Positions 15,366-26,337 of a stretch of DNA of 64,000 bases are shown here, in pieces. The stretch spans positions 62,001 to 126,000 of the forward strand of contig CAIWKE010000036.1 of NCBI GenBank assembly GCA_903913215.1, given 5' to 3'. Made by a program: the position numbers and the translations under genes. The notes below the pieces were generated by a model that saw nothing but the letters and a program-made list of their open reading frames with translations, was not told the DNA's origin and ran no database searches. Numbering within the stretch: position 1 is the first letter of the stretch; each line of letters begins with the position of its first letter. This DNA is from an uncultured Holophagaceae bacterium (GTDB lineage: Bacteria > Acidobacteriota > Holophagae > Holophagales > Holophagaceae).

Positions 15366-16256
15366 TCAGTGGTGCGCAGGCGCCGCCGCCACACTCACCG
15401 GCTTGAAGAAGCTCACCTTGCCGCTGGCCAGGTTGTAGATGGCCGGGACGACCCAGACCTTCTCGGCGGCAGCGGCTTCGCGCAGCATCGCAGAGCGGTC
15501 CAGCATGGCCTGGGCCTGGCGCCGCGCATTGGCCTCTTCCAGACGGGTGCCGTAGGCCTTGGTGTCCTCGTTGGGATCCTGAGGCGTACTCTCCAGCAGG
15601 CCCGCCATGCCCGCCTGCAGGGACCAGAGGTTGCCGGGCAGGGCCTTGCCGTTGGCCTCACGCACGGCTTTCACGGCGCCGCAGCTGGTGTGGCCCATGA
15701 GGACGATGAGCTTGGAGCCCAGGTGCTCCACGGCGTACTCGGCGGAGGCGATGCCCTGCAGGTCCGGGGCGTTGCCCGCCTCGCGGATGGTGAAGAGGCG
15801 GCCGGCCTCCTGGTCGAAGAGGAGGGCGTCCGGCACGCGGCTGTCCGAGCAGGTGATGACAATGGCGAAGGGGGCCTGGCCGCCCACCAGGGCCGCGCGC
15901 ATGGCCGCGTCATGACCCGTATCCAGGGTGCGGACCCGCTTGCCGGCCACGAAGCGGAGGTTTCCGGTGCTCAGTTCCGTGAGGGCCGAGCTGGGGCTGT
16001 CCGGGCTGTCCGCTGAGGGGGCTGGTCCGTGGACGGCGGCTTCATGGTTCTCCACCTTGGGTTTCGGCTTGGGCTTGGGAGCGGCCTTGGCCTTGGGAGC
16101 AGCCTCGTGCTCGGCTTCCGCCGGTTCAGCCGCCGGTGCCTTGGTCTTGGCCTTGGCGGCCGGCTCATGGGCTGAGGGCTTGGCAGCGTGTTCGTCATGC
16201 TCCTGGGCCACGAGGCATAGGGAGGTGGCCAGCAGCAGGGTTTTCAGGGCGCGCAT
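15366..16256 (-). CDS. Exported beta-class carbonic anhydrase
   Basis: Interconverts CO2 and bicarbonate. Zinc and active-site residues are visible in CSDSRVPD (about residue 134) and GHTSCGAVKA (about 190). The start is ATG at 16256 with TTGGAG upstream, giving 296 aa. Residues 1-18 look like a signal peptide. Residues about 20-75 are a linker rich in Lys, Ala, Pro and His (KPKPKPKVENHEAAVHG), probably extended. Most bacterial beta enzymes are cytosolic, so the apparent export is notable though not unknown. It could supply or remove bicarbonate in the periplasm. Confidence 0.85.
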   Translation of the reverse strand: MRALKTLLLATSLCLVAQEHDEHAAKPSAHEPAAKAKTKAPAAEPAEAEHEAAPKAKAAPKPKPKPKVENHEAAVHGPAPSADSPDSPSSALTELSTGNLRFVAGKRVRTLDTGHDAAMRAALVGGQAPFAIVITCSDSRVPDALLFDQEAGRLFTIREAGNAPDLQGIASAEYAVEHLGSKLIVLMGHTSCGAVKAVREANGKALPGNLWSLQAGMAGLLESTPQDPNEDTKAYGTRLEEANARRQAQAMLDRSAMLREAAAAEKVWVVPAIYNLASGKVSFFKPVSVAAAPAHH

Positions 16257-16436
16257 GGGGGCTCCAATGGGGACTCCCACTTGATCGGAGGAATGGAGAT
16301 CAGGGATGAATCGGGACGCCTGGGTGGGGGCTCCTGGGTGAAACCAGTCTGCTTGGTGTCAGACTGAAAGCGGTACCCGTGCGCGAGCTGGGGGCCACCT
16401 GGTCCAAGCGAACCCGGCCAGCAACCAAGGGGAAAC

Positions 16437-18053
16437 ATGAAGCTGGTCCTGGTGGCGATCCACATCGAGCCCTCTCCGCGCTCCCTGCCGCTGGGGCCAG
16501 CCATGCTGGCCTCGGTGCTGCAGGATGCCTTCGGTGAGCGGATCGAGACGCGGGTGGTGGATGCCTTTGTGGCTGAGGAGGCCGAGGTCTGCGCGGCCCG
16601 GATCCTGGCGTCGGAGCCCGATCTGGTGGGCTTCTCCTTGTATATCTGGAACCGCCACCTGAGTCTGGCCATCGCTGCCTGCCTCAAGGCGGCTCGGCCT
16701 GGCATCGGCATTTTCGCGGGCGGGGCCGAGGCAACGGCGGATCCGGCGGGCGTCCTGGCGGATCCGGCCATGGACTTGGTGCTGCCCGGCGAAGGCGAGG
16801 AGCTGCTGGTGGCCGCCATGGAGCAGGTGCTGGCGGGAACGTCCCTTGGCGAGTTGGCGGCCTGGGCCCGGCCCCGGCCCGTGGCGGACCTGTCGAAGCT
16901 GCCCTCGCCCTATCTGGATGGCACCCTGCGCCCCGAGGATTACGGCGGTGCCCTCTGGGAGCTGTCCCGGGGCTGTCCTTTCACCTGCGACTTCTGCTAC
17001 GAGGCCCGCGGCGCGGCGGGCACGCGGCGGGTGCCCCTGGCCCGGGTCGAAGCGGAACTGGAGCTCTTCGAGGCCAGGGGCATCCGCGAAGTCTTCGTCC
17101 TGGATCCCACCTTCAACTACCACAAGGGCCAGGCCAAGCAGGTGTTGCGCCTCATCGCCGCCAAAGCGCCCAGTATCCACTTCTTCTTCGAGGCCCGGAG
17201 TGAGTTCCTGGACGCGGAGATGGCGGACCTCTTCGCCGCCGTGCACTGCACCCTGCAGATTGGCCTCCAGAGCGCCCACGACGATGTGCTGAAAAACATA
17301 AGCCGCAGCTTCGACCCGGCCGACTTCGAGGCCAAGATCCTGCTGCTGCACCAGGTCGGTGTGCCCTACGGCTTCGACCTCATCTACGGCCTGCCCGGCG
17401 ACAGCCTGCAGGGCTTCCAGGCCAGCCTGGACTTCGCCATGGGCCTGGTGCCCAACCACCTGGATGTGTTCCGGCTCTCGGTGCTGCCCGGTACCCGGCT
17501 GGCAGAAACCGCCCCGGGCCTGCAGCTGCGCCACCAGGCTCTGAATCCCTACTCTGTAATTGAGTCGCCCACCTTCAGCGCCGGGGACCTGGATCAGGCT
17601 GGGAGGTTGGCAAAGGCCTGCGACTTGCTCTACAACCACGGCAAGGCTGTGCCCTGGTTCGGCATGGTGCTGGAGCCCCTGGGCCTCCGGCCCTCGGAGG
17701 TTTTTGGCGGCTTCGCCGACTGGCTGGATCAGCACGCGAACCAGGCGCCCATCGAGGCTCAGCAGACATTCTTCCTGTCCCTCTTCGAGGCCCAGGACCA
17801 GAGCGCCCTGGGCCACCTGGCCGCCGATGTCATCGCCTGCTTCGGCCACAGCGCCGCCCTCATGGAGGAGGCCGATGAGAACGGCGCCGCACCCCTCCGA
17901 CGAGTCCGGTTCCACCACGACCCCAGGGACCTCATGGCCCTGATCGAGGAAGGTGTGGCGAACCTGGAAGAGCTGGCCTACAGCGTCCAGGCCCATCCCT
18001 GCGAAGCCGAGTTCGCGCTGCTGAACGGAGAACTGGTGCTCACTGTTTCTTAG
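16437..18053 (+). CDS. B12-binding-type radical SAM protein
   Basis: A 538 aa protein. The N-terminus (about 1-150) has a cobalamin-binding-like Rossmann region, with PDLVGFSLYIWNRHLSLAIA and the GIGIFAGGAEATADP loop that ends such domains. The radical SAM domain carries SRGCPFTCDFCYEA (CxxxCxxC) at about residue 180 for the 4Fe-4S cluster, and YGLPGDSLQGF later. A C-terminal extension (about 390-538) of the DUF4080 type follows. The start has AAGGGG 5 nt upstream. These proteins methylate or rearrange unreactive carbons. The substrate is unknown, and the gene is not in an informative operon. Confidence 0.82.
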   Translation: MKLVLVAIHIEPSPRSLPLGPAMLASVLQDAFGERIETRVVDAFVAEEAEVCAARILASEPDLVGFSLYIWNRHLSLAIAACLKAARPGIGIFAGGAEATADPAGVLADPAMDLVLPGEGEELLVAAMEQVLAGTSLGELAAWARPRPVADLSKLPSPYLDGTLRPEDYGGALWELSRGCPFTCDFCYEARGAAGTRRVPLARVEAELELFEARGIREVFVLDPTFNYHKGQAKQVLRLIAAKAPSIHFFFEARSEFLDAEMADLFAAVHCTLQIGLQSAHDDVLKNISRSFDPADFEAKILLLHQVGVPYGFDLIYGLPGDSLQGFQASLDFAMGLVPNHLDVFRLSVLPGTRLAETAPGLQLRHQALNPYSVIESPTFSAGDLDQAGRLAKACDLLYNHGKAVPWFGMVLEPLGLRPSEVFGGFADWLDQHANQAPIEAQQTFFLSLFEAQDQSALGHLAADVIACFGHSAALMEEADENGAAPLRRVRFHHDPRDLMALIEEGVANLEELAYSVQAHPCEAEFALLNGELVLTVS

Positions 18054-18069
18054 GGAAGCCCCAGAAAGA

Positions 18070-18152
18070 ATAAACACCAATAAAAGAATGATGAGCACCG
18101 CGTGTGGTCTATCGGCGTTTACCAGCTTTGATCGGCGTTCATCGGTGTTCTA
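18070..18152. repeat. Intergenic hairpin repeat (atcggcgtt unit type)
   Basis: aaacaccaataaaagaatgatgagcacc on the left is followed by tatcggcgttt...gatcggcgttcatcggtgttc, a 9-10 nt tandem whose complement resembles the left side. It fills the gap between converging genes. Confidence 0.5.
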
Positions 18153-18167
18153 CTTTTTGAGACCAGC

Positions 18168-19463
<1,296 letters not shown>

Positions 19464-19471
19464 GGCTCCTC

Positions 19472-20701
<1,230 letters not shown>

Positions 20702-20706
20702 GGGGG

Positions 20707-21930
20707 CTAGGCCTTCTTCTCTTCCTTCTTCTTGTTCTTGTCCTCATGGACCAGCTCGCCGCCCTTGAGGTCCCGCAGGACGCGGAAGGGGCCGATGACC
20801 ACGGTCTCATCGCCCTTCAGGCCGCTGAGGATCTCCACATCCAGGTCGCCCAGGAGGCCCGTGGTGACGGGCAGGAACTTGACCTTGTTGTCCTTGTCCA
20901 GGGTCCAGACGCCCTCCTCGTCCCGGGGGGCGCCGGGCTTGAGGGTCTCGCCGGGCTTGGCCTTGATCTCGCGGGTCACGAGGGACTGGATGGGGATGGC
21001 GATGACCTGATCGCGGCTGCCGGTGTAGATGTCCGCCTGGGCTGAGAGGCCGGGCTTGATGGTGAGGGGGGGGTTCTTGATCCAGACCTTCACCTTGAAC
21101 TTGATGGCCTCGTTGGCGCTGGCCTTGAGGATGGGGCTGCCGCCCACTTCCGTGACCTCGCCGTCATAGGTCTGGTTGGGGTAGGCGTCGATGCGGACCT
21201 GGGCCTTCTGGCCCAGTTTCACCGTGGGAATGGAGGCCTCGTCCACCTCCATCTCGGCCTCCACCTTGCTCATGTCGGACACCGTGACCAGCACAGTGCC
21301 GGCCTGGTTCTGGATGCCGGGAACCGCAGTCTCGCCCAACTCGATACGGCGGGCCGTGACCACGCCATCCATGGGGGCCCGCAGCGTGGCGTAGCCGAGG
21401 CCGACGCTGGCCTGGGCCATGGTGGAGCGAGCCTGCTCCATGCGGAGTCGGAAGCTTTCCTCGGCGGCCCTGGCTGTCTCGAAGGCCGTGCGGGCCCGTT
21501 CGAAATCCGCCGTGGCGATGATGCCGGCCTCGCGGTTGACCTTGGCCCGCTCGAAATCGGACTTGGCCTGCGCGAGGTTGGCGGTGGCCGAGGCCAGGTC
21601 CGACTTGGCGGCCTGCATGGCGGCCTGCAGGGCATTGGTACTGGCCTGGGCGCTCCGGGGATCGATCTCCAGGAGGAACTGGCCCTTGGTGACCTTGTCG
21701 CCCTCCTTCACGGCCAGCCGCGTGACCTGGCCGATGAGGTTGGCGGAGATATCGGCCTTGGTGACCGCCTGGACCTTGCCGTTGGCACTCACCTTGGCCT
21801 GGATGTTCTGGCGGCCCACTTTGGCGATCTGCACGCCGAGTCCCTTGTCCTGCATGCTGGCGGCAGCCACGCCGATGACCACCAGGGCCACCAGGGCTCC
21901 ACCCAGAATCCACACTTGCTTGCGCTTCAT
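20707..21930 (-). CDS. MacA/HlyD-type periplasmic adaptor protein
   Basis: A 407 aa membrane-fusion protein. It has an N-terminal anchor (VWILGGALVALVVIGVAAA), a split biotinyl/lipoyl domain (QAVTKADISANLIGQVTRLAVKEGDKVTKG and ATLRAPMDGVVTARRIELGE), a long alpha-hairpin between them (about 100-190), then beta-barrel and membrane-proximal domains, and a lysine-rich tail. ATG at 21930 has GGAGG 8 nt upstream. It is first in the operon with the two permeases, and the whole resembles MacAB without the ATPase and TolC genes. Confidence 0.85.
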   Translation of the reverse strand: MKRKQVWILGGALVALVVIGVAAASMQDKGLGVQIAKVGRQNIQAKVSANGKVQAVTKADISANLIGQVTRLAVKEGDKVTKGQFLLEIDPRSAQASTNALQAAMQAAKSDLASATANLAQAKSDFERAKVNREAGIIATADFERARTAFETARAAEESFRLRMEQARSTMAQASVGLGYATLRAPMDGVVTARRIELGETAVPGIQNQAGTVLVTVSDMSKVEAEMEVDEASIPTVKLGQKAQVRIDAYPNQTYDGEVTEVGGSPILKASANEAIKFKVKVWIKNPPLTIKPGLSAQADIYTGSRDQVIAIPIQSLVTREIKAKPGETLKPGAPRDEEGVWTLDKDNKVKFLPVTTGLLGDLDVEILSGLKGDETVVIGPFRVLRDLKGGELVHEDKNKKKEEKKA

Positions 21931-21990
21931 GTCAAAGGCCTCCACAACCCATAGATTGATAGGCTTCGCCCAGCGCCGCACTGGGTTTAG

Positions 21991-22059
21991 GGGCCGTTAC
22001 GGAATATTCCACGCTTTGTTCGCCATTCCGTAAGGCCCTTAAGGTCGCCCATACCTTAA
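21991..22059. promoter_or_regulatory. Two adjacent inverted repeats between divergent operons
   Basis: GGGCC-(G)-TTACGGAAT (21991-22005) pairs with ATTCCGTAA-GGCCC (22025-22038), 14 bp with one bulge across 19 nt. Immediately next to it TTAAGGT (22039-22045) pairs with ACCTTAA (22053-22059). They lie between the adaptor start (21930) and the porin start (22175), as operators or mRNA leader structures. Confidence 0.5.
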
Positions 22060-22107
22060 AATGAAAGGGTTATTTGGCCCAGCGACTTAGCCCACATCTG
22101 GATCATA

Positions 22108-22162
22108 AATGGAAATAATTTCTATTGACCATGTATGAATTAGATGGAAAATAATTCTATCT
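22108..22162 (+). promoter_or_regulatory. Two Fur/Zur-like boxes upstream of the zinc/manganese import locus
   Basis: AATGGAAATAATTTCTATT (22108-22126) contains the perfect palindrome GAAATAATTTC. A second copy, AGATGGAAAATAATTCTATCT (22142-22162), is imperfect but shares the ATGGAAA...TTCTAT pattern. The spacing and AT-rich dyad suit a Fur-superfamily repressor (Zur or Mur). They end just before the porin RBS. Confidence 0.65.
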
Positions 22163-22174
22163 GGAGCCTGAACC

Positions 22175-23383
22175 GTGCCCAAGTTCTACCTGCGCGCCTC
22201 CCTGCTGACACTGGCCACCCTCGGGCTGGCCCAGGCGCAGTCCGCTCCCGCTCCGAAAGATCCGACCCCGGCGGCGAGTGAGGACCCGGCGAAGGCCCAG
22301 GAGGAGCGGATCCGCAAGCTGGAGGAGGAGGTCCAGGCCCTGAAGGCGGCCCAGGCGGCGGTGCCTGCGGTTCAGCCCCAGCCCCTCCAAATCGGCGGGG
22401 CAGGGGGCTCCGCTGCCAAGGCCCTGAACCCCGACATCAGCCTCAACGGCGACTTCCTGGGCGCTATGGGGCGCAACACCGTCCGGCCCGTGCCCGGCCT
22501 GGAGATGCATGAGGCGGAGCTGGGCATCCAGTCCGTCATCGATCCCTATGCTCGGGGTGACGTGTTCCTGTCCTTTGGGGATAGCGGCGTCAGCGTCGAA
22601 GAGGCCTTCGTCACCTTCACGGCCCTGCCCGGTGAATTCGTGGCCAAGGTGGGCAAGTTCCGGGCGGCCTTCGGCAAGGTGAATGCCACCCATAATCACG
22701 CTCTCTCCTGGACGGACCGGCCCCTGGTGACGGAAAACCTGGTCAATGGCGAGGATGGCCTCGACGACATGGGCCTCTCCCTGACTCGAATCCTGCCCGC
22801 CCCGGGCGACCTCTTTCTGGAAGCCACGGCCCAGGTCTTCAAGGGCGATTCCGGTGCCCTCTTTAAGTCCAGCCAGAACAACGACCTCAGCTACGTGGGT
22901 CACCTGCGCGGCTACGAAGACCTGAACGAGAACACCAATGTGGAGCTGGGCTACTCCTTCGCCCAGGGCCACAACGAGCTGGGCCACGCTTTCCTCACGA
23001 AGCTCCATGGGGTCGATCTGAGCCTGCGCTGGAAGCCCCTGCGGCGCTCCATCTACAATTCCCTGCTCTGGCGAACCGAGGCGGTGTGGAGCCAGCGGGA
23101 TCAGCTGCCCACCACCCAAAAGGCCTTCGGCTGGTACTCCAGCCTGGACTACCGCCTGGATGAGCGCTGGACCGTGGGCACCCGGTACGACTGGTCCCAG
23201 CGGGCCACCCTGGCCAGCCAGGTGGACAAGGGCGGCTCCCTCCTGGCCACCTACTGGATGAGCGAGTTCAGCCAGCTGCGCGCCCAGTACCGCCTGGCCG
23301 ACTACCAGGGCCAGGGCCGGGCCAACGAGTTGCGGCTGCAGCTGATCTTCGTCATGGGCGCCCATGGGGCGCATGCTTTCTGA
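22175..23383 (+). CDS. Outer-membrane porin-like protein of the metal-import locus
   Basis: A 402 aa protein with a signal peptide (RASLLTLATLGLAQAQ), a short coiled coil (EERIRKLEEEVQALKAAQAA, about 43-62), then a beta-rich domain of alternating strands. It ends with an aromatic residue (HAF), as in outer-membrane barrels. A conserved segment is GEFVAKVGKFRAAFGKVNATHNH. The start is GTG at 22175 with GGAG 8 nt upstream. It is first in an operon with a TroA-like binding protein and an ABC-3 permease, under two Zur-like boxes, so it probably moves zinc or manganese across the outer membrane. Confidence 0.65.
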   Translation: MPKFYLRASLLTLATLGLAQAQSAPAPKDPTPAASEDPAKAQEERIRKLEEEVQALKAAQAAVPAVQPQPLQIGGAGGSAAKALNPDISLNGDFLGAMGRNTVRPVPGLEMHEAELGIQSVIDPYARGDVFLSFGDSGVSVEEAFVTFTALPGEFVAKVGKFRAAFGKVNATHNHALSWTDRPLVTENLVNGEDGLDDMGLSLTRILPAPGDLFLEATAQVFKGDSGALFKSSQNNDLSYVGHLRGYEDLNENTNVELGYSFAQGHNELGHAFLTKLHGVDLSLRWKPLRRSIYNSLLWRTEAVWSQRDQLPTTQKAFGWYSSLDYRLDERWTVGTRYDWSQRATLASQVDKGGSLLATYWMSEFSQLRAQYRLADYQGQGRANELRLQLIFVMGAHGAHAF

Positions 23384-23431
23384 GGCCGCTTTGACCGCAC
23401 CTGTCGCATCGCTCCACTCCGGGGGAATCTC

Positions 23432-24370
23432 ATGAAGTTCCAAGCGCGCCTTCGCCCCATCCTGCTTGCCCTGGCGGGACTGCTGTTCCTGGGTGTCCGG
23501 CCCGCCCTGGCCGCTGGGAAACTCAACATCGTCACGGCCACGCAGGACCTGGGCGCCCTCGTGACGGAAGTGGGCGGGGACAAGGTGAACGTCCTCGCCA
23601 TCGCGAAGGGCTACCAGGATCCCCACTTCGTGGAGGCCAAGCCCAGTTTCCTGCTGAACCTGCGCCGGGCGGACCTGCTGGTGGTGGTGGGCCTGGAGCT
23701 GGAGATCGGCTGGCTGCCTCCCCTCATCAACCAGTGCGGCAACCCCAAGATCCAGCCCGCCTCTGTGGGCTACTTCGACGCCTCCCGCTATGCGGAGATC
23801 CTGGAGATACCCACGGCCCAGGTGTCCCGGGCCATGGGTGACGTGCATCCCCAGGGCAATCCCCACTACTGGCTGGATCCGCAGAACGGCCTCCGGGTGG
23901 CCCAGGGGCTCGCGCAGAAGCTGAGCCAGATGAGCCCCGGCGACGCCGGGTATTTCAACCAGCGCCTGGAGGATTTCCGCAAGCGCCTCACGGTGGCTGA
24001 GCGGCGCTGGGATGAGCAGATGAAGCCCTATCGCGGCCGCAAGATCATCACCTACCACCAGAGCTGGCCCAACTTCGTGAAGCGCTTCGGCCTCCAGGTC
24101 GCGGACTACGTGGAGCCCCGCCCCGGGATTCCGCCCAGCCCCGCCCACGTGGTGGAGCTCATAACCCTCATGAAGCGCCAGAACGTGAAGCTCATCCTGG
24201 TGGAGCCCTACTTCGATCTGAAGACCCCCCAGAGCGTGGCCCGGGAGACCGGCGGCCAGGTGGTGGTGCTCATGCCATCGGTGGGCGGCAACAAGGAGTC
24301 CGGGGATTACATCCAGCTCTTCGACTATGACGTGAACCAGCTGGTGAAGGCCTTCCAGCAGACCCGCTAA
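23432..24370 (+). CDS. Zinc/manganese ABC transporter substrate-binding protein (ZnuA/TroA family)
   Basis: A 312 aa periplasmic binding protein. The signal peptide is LLALAGLLFLGVRPALA. Cluster A-1 metal ligands appear as histidines in QDPHFVEAKPS (about residue 65), DVHPQGNPHYWLDP (about 140) and ITYHQSWPNF (about 208), with an acidic residue near the C-terminus. It lacks the long His-rich loop of E. coli ZnuA. It follows the porin gene and precedes the permease by 24 nt. Whether zinc or manganese is bound cannot be told. Confidence 0.85.
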   Translation: MKFQARLRPILLALAGLLFLGVRPALAAGKLNIVTATQDLGALVTEVGGDKVNVLAIAKGYQDPHFVEAKPSFLLNLRRADLLVVVGLELEIGWLPPLINQCGNPKIQPASVGYFDASRYAEILEIPTAQVSRAMGDVHPQGNPHYWLDPQNGLRVAQGLAQKLSQMSPGDAGYFNQRLEDFRKRLTVAERRWDEQMKPYRGRKIITYHQSWPNFVKRFGLQVADYVEPRPGIPPSPAHVVELITLMKRQNVKLILVEPYFDLKTPQSVARETGGQVVVLMPSVGGNKESGDYIQLFDYDVNQLVKAFQQTR

Positions 24371-24394
24371 GACCAGAAAAAGGAAGACCGGACC

Positions 24395-25279
24395 ATGGAT
24401 ATTTTTCTATTCCTCTTGGCGCCCCTGGCGGCGAGCCTCATCCTCACGGGCATCCACGCCTACCTGGGCGTGCACGTGGTGGAGCGGGGCGTGATCTTCG
24501 TGGACCTGGCCCTGGCGCAGATCGCGGCTCTGGGCGCCATCGTGGCCCTCATCATGGGCTTGGATCCGCACGGCGCCTATGCCTACTGGATCAGTCTGGG
24601 CTTCACCTTTTTCGGCGCCTTCATCTTCTCCATGGCCAAGTCAAAGCGAGGCCACATCCCCCAGGAGGCCTTCATTGGCATCGCCTATGCCGTGGCTTCG
24701 GCGGCGGCCATCCTGGCCATGAGCAAGGCCACGGGCGAGACCGAGCACCTGAAGGACATGCTGGTGGGCAACATCCTGGCCGTGTCCTGGCGCGAAGTGG
24801 CCAAGACCGCCGGGCTCTACGGCGTCATCGGCATTTTCCACTACATCTTCCGCAAGCGCTTCCTGCTCATCTCCATGAACCCCAAGGAGGCCGAAGCCCA
24901 GGGCGTGTCCGTGCGTTTCTGGGACTTCCTGTTCTACGCCTCCTTCGGCCTCGTGGTCACCTCCAGCGTGGCCATCGCCGGGGTTCTCCTGGTCTTCTGC
25001 TACCTCATCGTGCCCTCCGTGGGCGCCATGCTCTTCACGGACCGCATCGGACCCCGCCTGGCCATTGGCTGGACCATGGGCACCCTGGTGTCGGCCCTGG
25101 GCGTGGTGCTGTCGGTGAAGATGGACACCCCCACCGGCGCCACCATCGTCTGCACCTTCGGCGGCGTGCTGGTGCTCATGTTCCTGGTGCACCTGGTGAT
25201 CTACCACAAGCGTGGCGGCGGCGCGCAGCCCCAGCTCAAGGGCGCCGGGGAGCGGGCCTACGAGGCGGAGACCAGGTAG
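24395..25279 (+). CDS. Zinc/manganese ABC transporter permease (ABC-3 family)
   Basis: A 294 aa membrane protein with about eight hydrophobic helices. It matches the ZnuB/TroC type: LTGIHAYLGVHVVERGVIFVDLALAQIAALGA at the N-terminus and VAIAGVLLVFCYLIVPSVGAMLF later. The C-terminus is polar. Normally an ATPase gene lies between binding protein and permease; here the two are adjacent and no ATPase gene is found in the operon. AAGGAAG precedes the start. Confidence 0.83.
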   Translation: MDIFLFLLAPLAASLILTGIHAYLGVHVVERGVIFVDLALAQIAALGAIVALIMGLDPHGAYAYWISLGFTFFGAFIFSMAKSKRGHIPQEAFIGIAYAVASAAAILAMSKATGETEHLKDMLVGNILAVSWREVAKTAGLYGVIGIFHYIFRKRFLLISMNPKEAEAQGVSVRFWDFLFYASFGLVVTSSVAIAGVLLVFCYLIVPSVGAMLFTDRIGPRLAIGWTMGTLVSALGVVLSVKMDTPTGATIVCTFGGVLVLMFLVHLVIYHKRGGGAQPQLKGAGERAYEAETR

Positions 25280-25297
25280 GCCCGCACCCAACGGCGC

Positions 25298-26149
25298 CTA
25301 CTTCACCTTCATGAACGGGTGCTCGAAGCTGAGATAAAGGAAGATGGCCTTCTCGCCCCGGCTGGAGCCCACGCCCAGGGGCACGGCGATGCCGGGCACG
25401 ATCTGGAGGCCACTGGGGAAGTTGTAGGCCCAGCGGATGCCCGGGGAGATGAAGGTGCTGTTCTGGTTCTGGACCTGGCCCGGGGCCAGCACCGCCTCAC
25501 CGCGGGTGTGGACGGCCTCCAGCATGACGTTGAAACGGGAGTTCACCAGCCAGATGAAGCTCTGGCCCAGGGTCAAGTCGTGGGTGGTGGCCTTGTCCCC
25601 GGCCTGGTTCTTGGCACTGGGCGTGAGGGTGAAGCCCACATTGCTGTGGGCCACAAGGGACTCGCTGAGCACCCAGCTGACCGGCACCATGGCCTGGTAG
25701 CCCACGGCACCCTTGCCGTAGCCCAGGCTCTCCTTGCCCGTGGGAAGGATCACAGAGAAGCGGGGCGAGATGGCCACCTTGGCCTCCCCATCGCCCAGGA
25801 GCTGGTAGCGGTAATTGACCAGCACATCGCCGAAGGCAGGGGAGCCATTCAGGGAGCGGAGCTGCTGCCAGGGCAGGGTGTAGCTCAGCTGGTGCGTGAT
25901 GCCGCCCACGGGCCATTCCTGAGTGAAGGTGTAGACCCAGTCCTTGGAGTCCTGATTTCGGCTGAAGGTGCTGATGTGCTGCACCACGCCAGCTTCCTGG
26001 TTGTAGGCTTCCTCCACGAGGAAGGAGTTGTCCTGGATAGGGCCCTCTTTCTTGTCCTGGGCCAGCAGGGCCGGGGACAGAAGCAACAGGGCGAGAAGGG
26101 CGCGGAGGGGGAGATTGGGTGTTTGCATAAAAATGATATTGAGTCTCAT
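25298..26149 (-). CDS. Fur-box-controlled outer-membrane beta-barrel protein
   Basis: A 283 aa protein with a signal peptide (LPLRALLALLLLSPALLAQ) followed by repeating amphipathic strands (HQLSYTLPWQQL, VLVNYRYQLLGDGEAKVAISPRFSVILPTG, RFNVMLEAVHTRG, LYLSFEHPF). This resembles the MetA-pathway/transporter-type barrels. ATG at 26149 has GGAG upstream. The ATG at 26128 would give a tidier signal peptide but no RBS. A Fur-like box overlaps the start, so expression is probably iron-repressed. The cargo is unknown. Confidence 0.6.
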   Translation of the reverse strand: MRLNIIFMQTPNLPLRALLALLLLSPALLAQDKKEGPIQDNSFLVEEAYNQEAGVVQHISTFSRNQDSKDWVYTFTQEWPVGGITHQLSYTLPWQQLRSLNGSPAFGDVLVNYRYQLLGDGEAKVAISPRFSVILPTGKESLGYGKGAVGYQAMVPVSWVLSESLVAHSNVGFTLTPSAKNQAGDKATTHDLTLGQSFIWLVNSRFNVMLEAVHTRGEAVLAPGQVQNQNSTFISPGIRWAYNFPSGLQIVPGIAVPLGVGSSRGEKAIFLYLSFEHPFMKVK

Positions 26150-26150
26150 T
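26132..26150 (-). promoter_or_regulatory. Fur box at the start of the outer-membrane protein gene
   Basis: On the minus strand AATGAGACTCAATATCATT matches the well-known AATGAGAATCATTATCATT arrangement at 17 of 19 positions. It overlaps the likely start codon, a position that would block initiation. Confidence 0.65.
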
Positions 26151-26337
26151 AAGGCTCCATACAAGACCCAGAGGGCCTGAAGTGACCCGCATCACCAAGC
26201 GGGACAGAGGACTGACCTGTTATCTATCGTTCCGCCAGCCGTTCCCATGATTCCCGGTGCTTTTGCAGCCTGCCAGGGGAAGGGCCAAAGATACTTAGTG
26301 ATACGATGGTCCGACCTTTTCAGTCCCTGGAGTGTGC

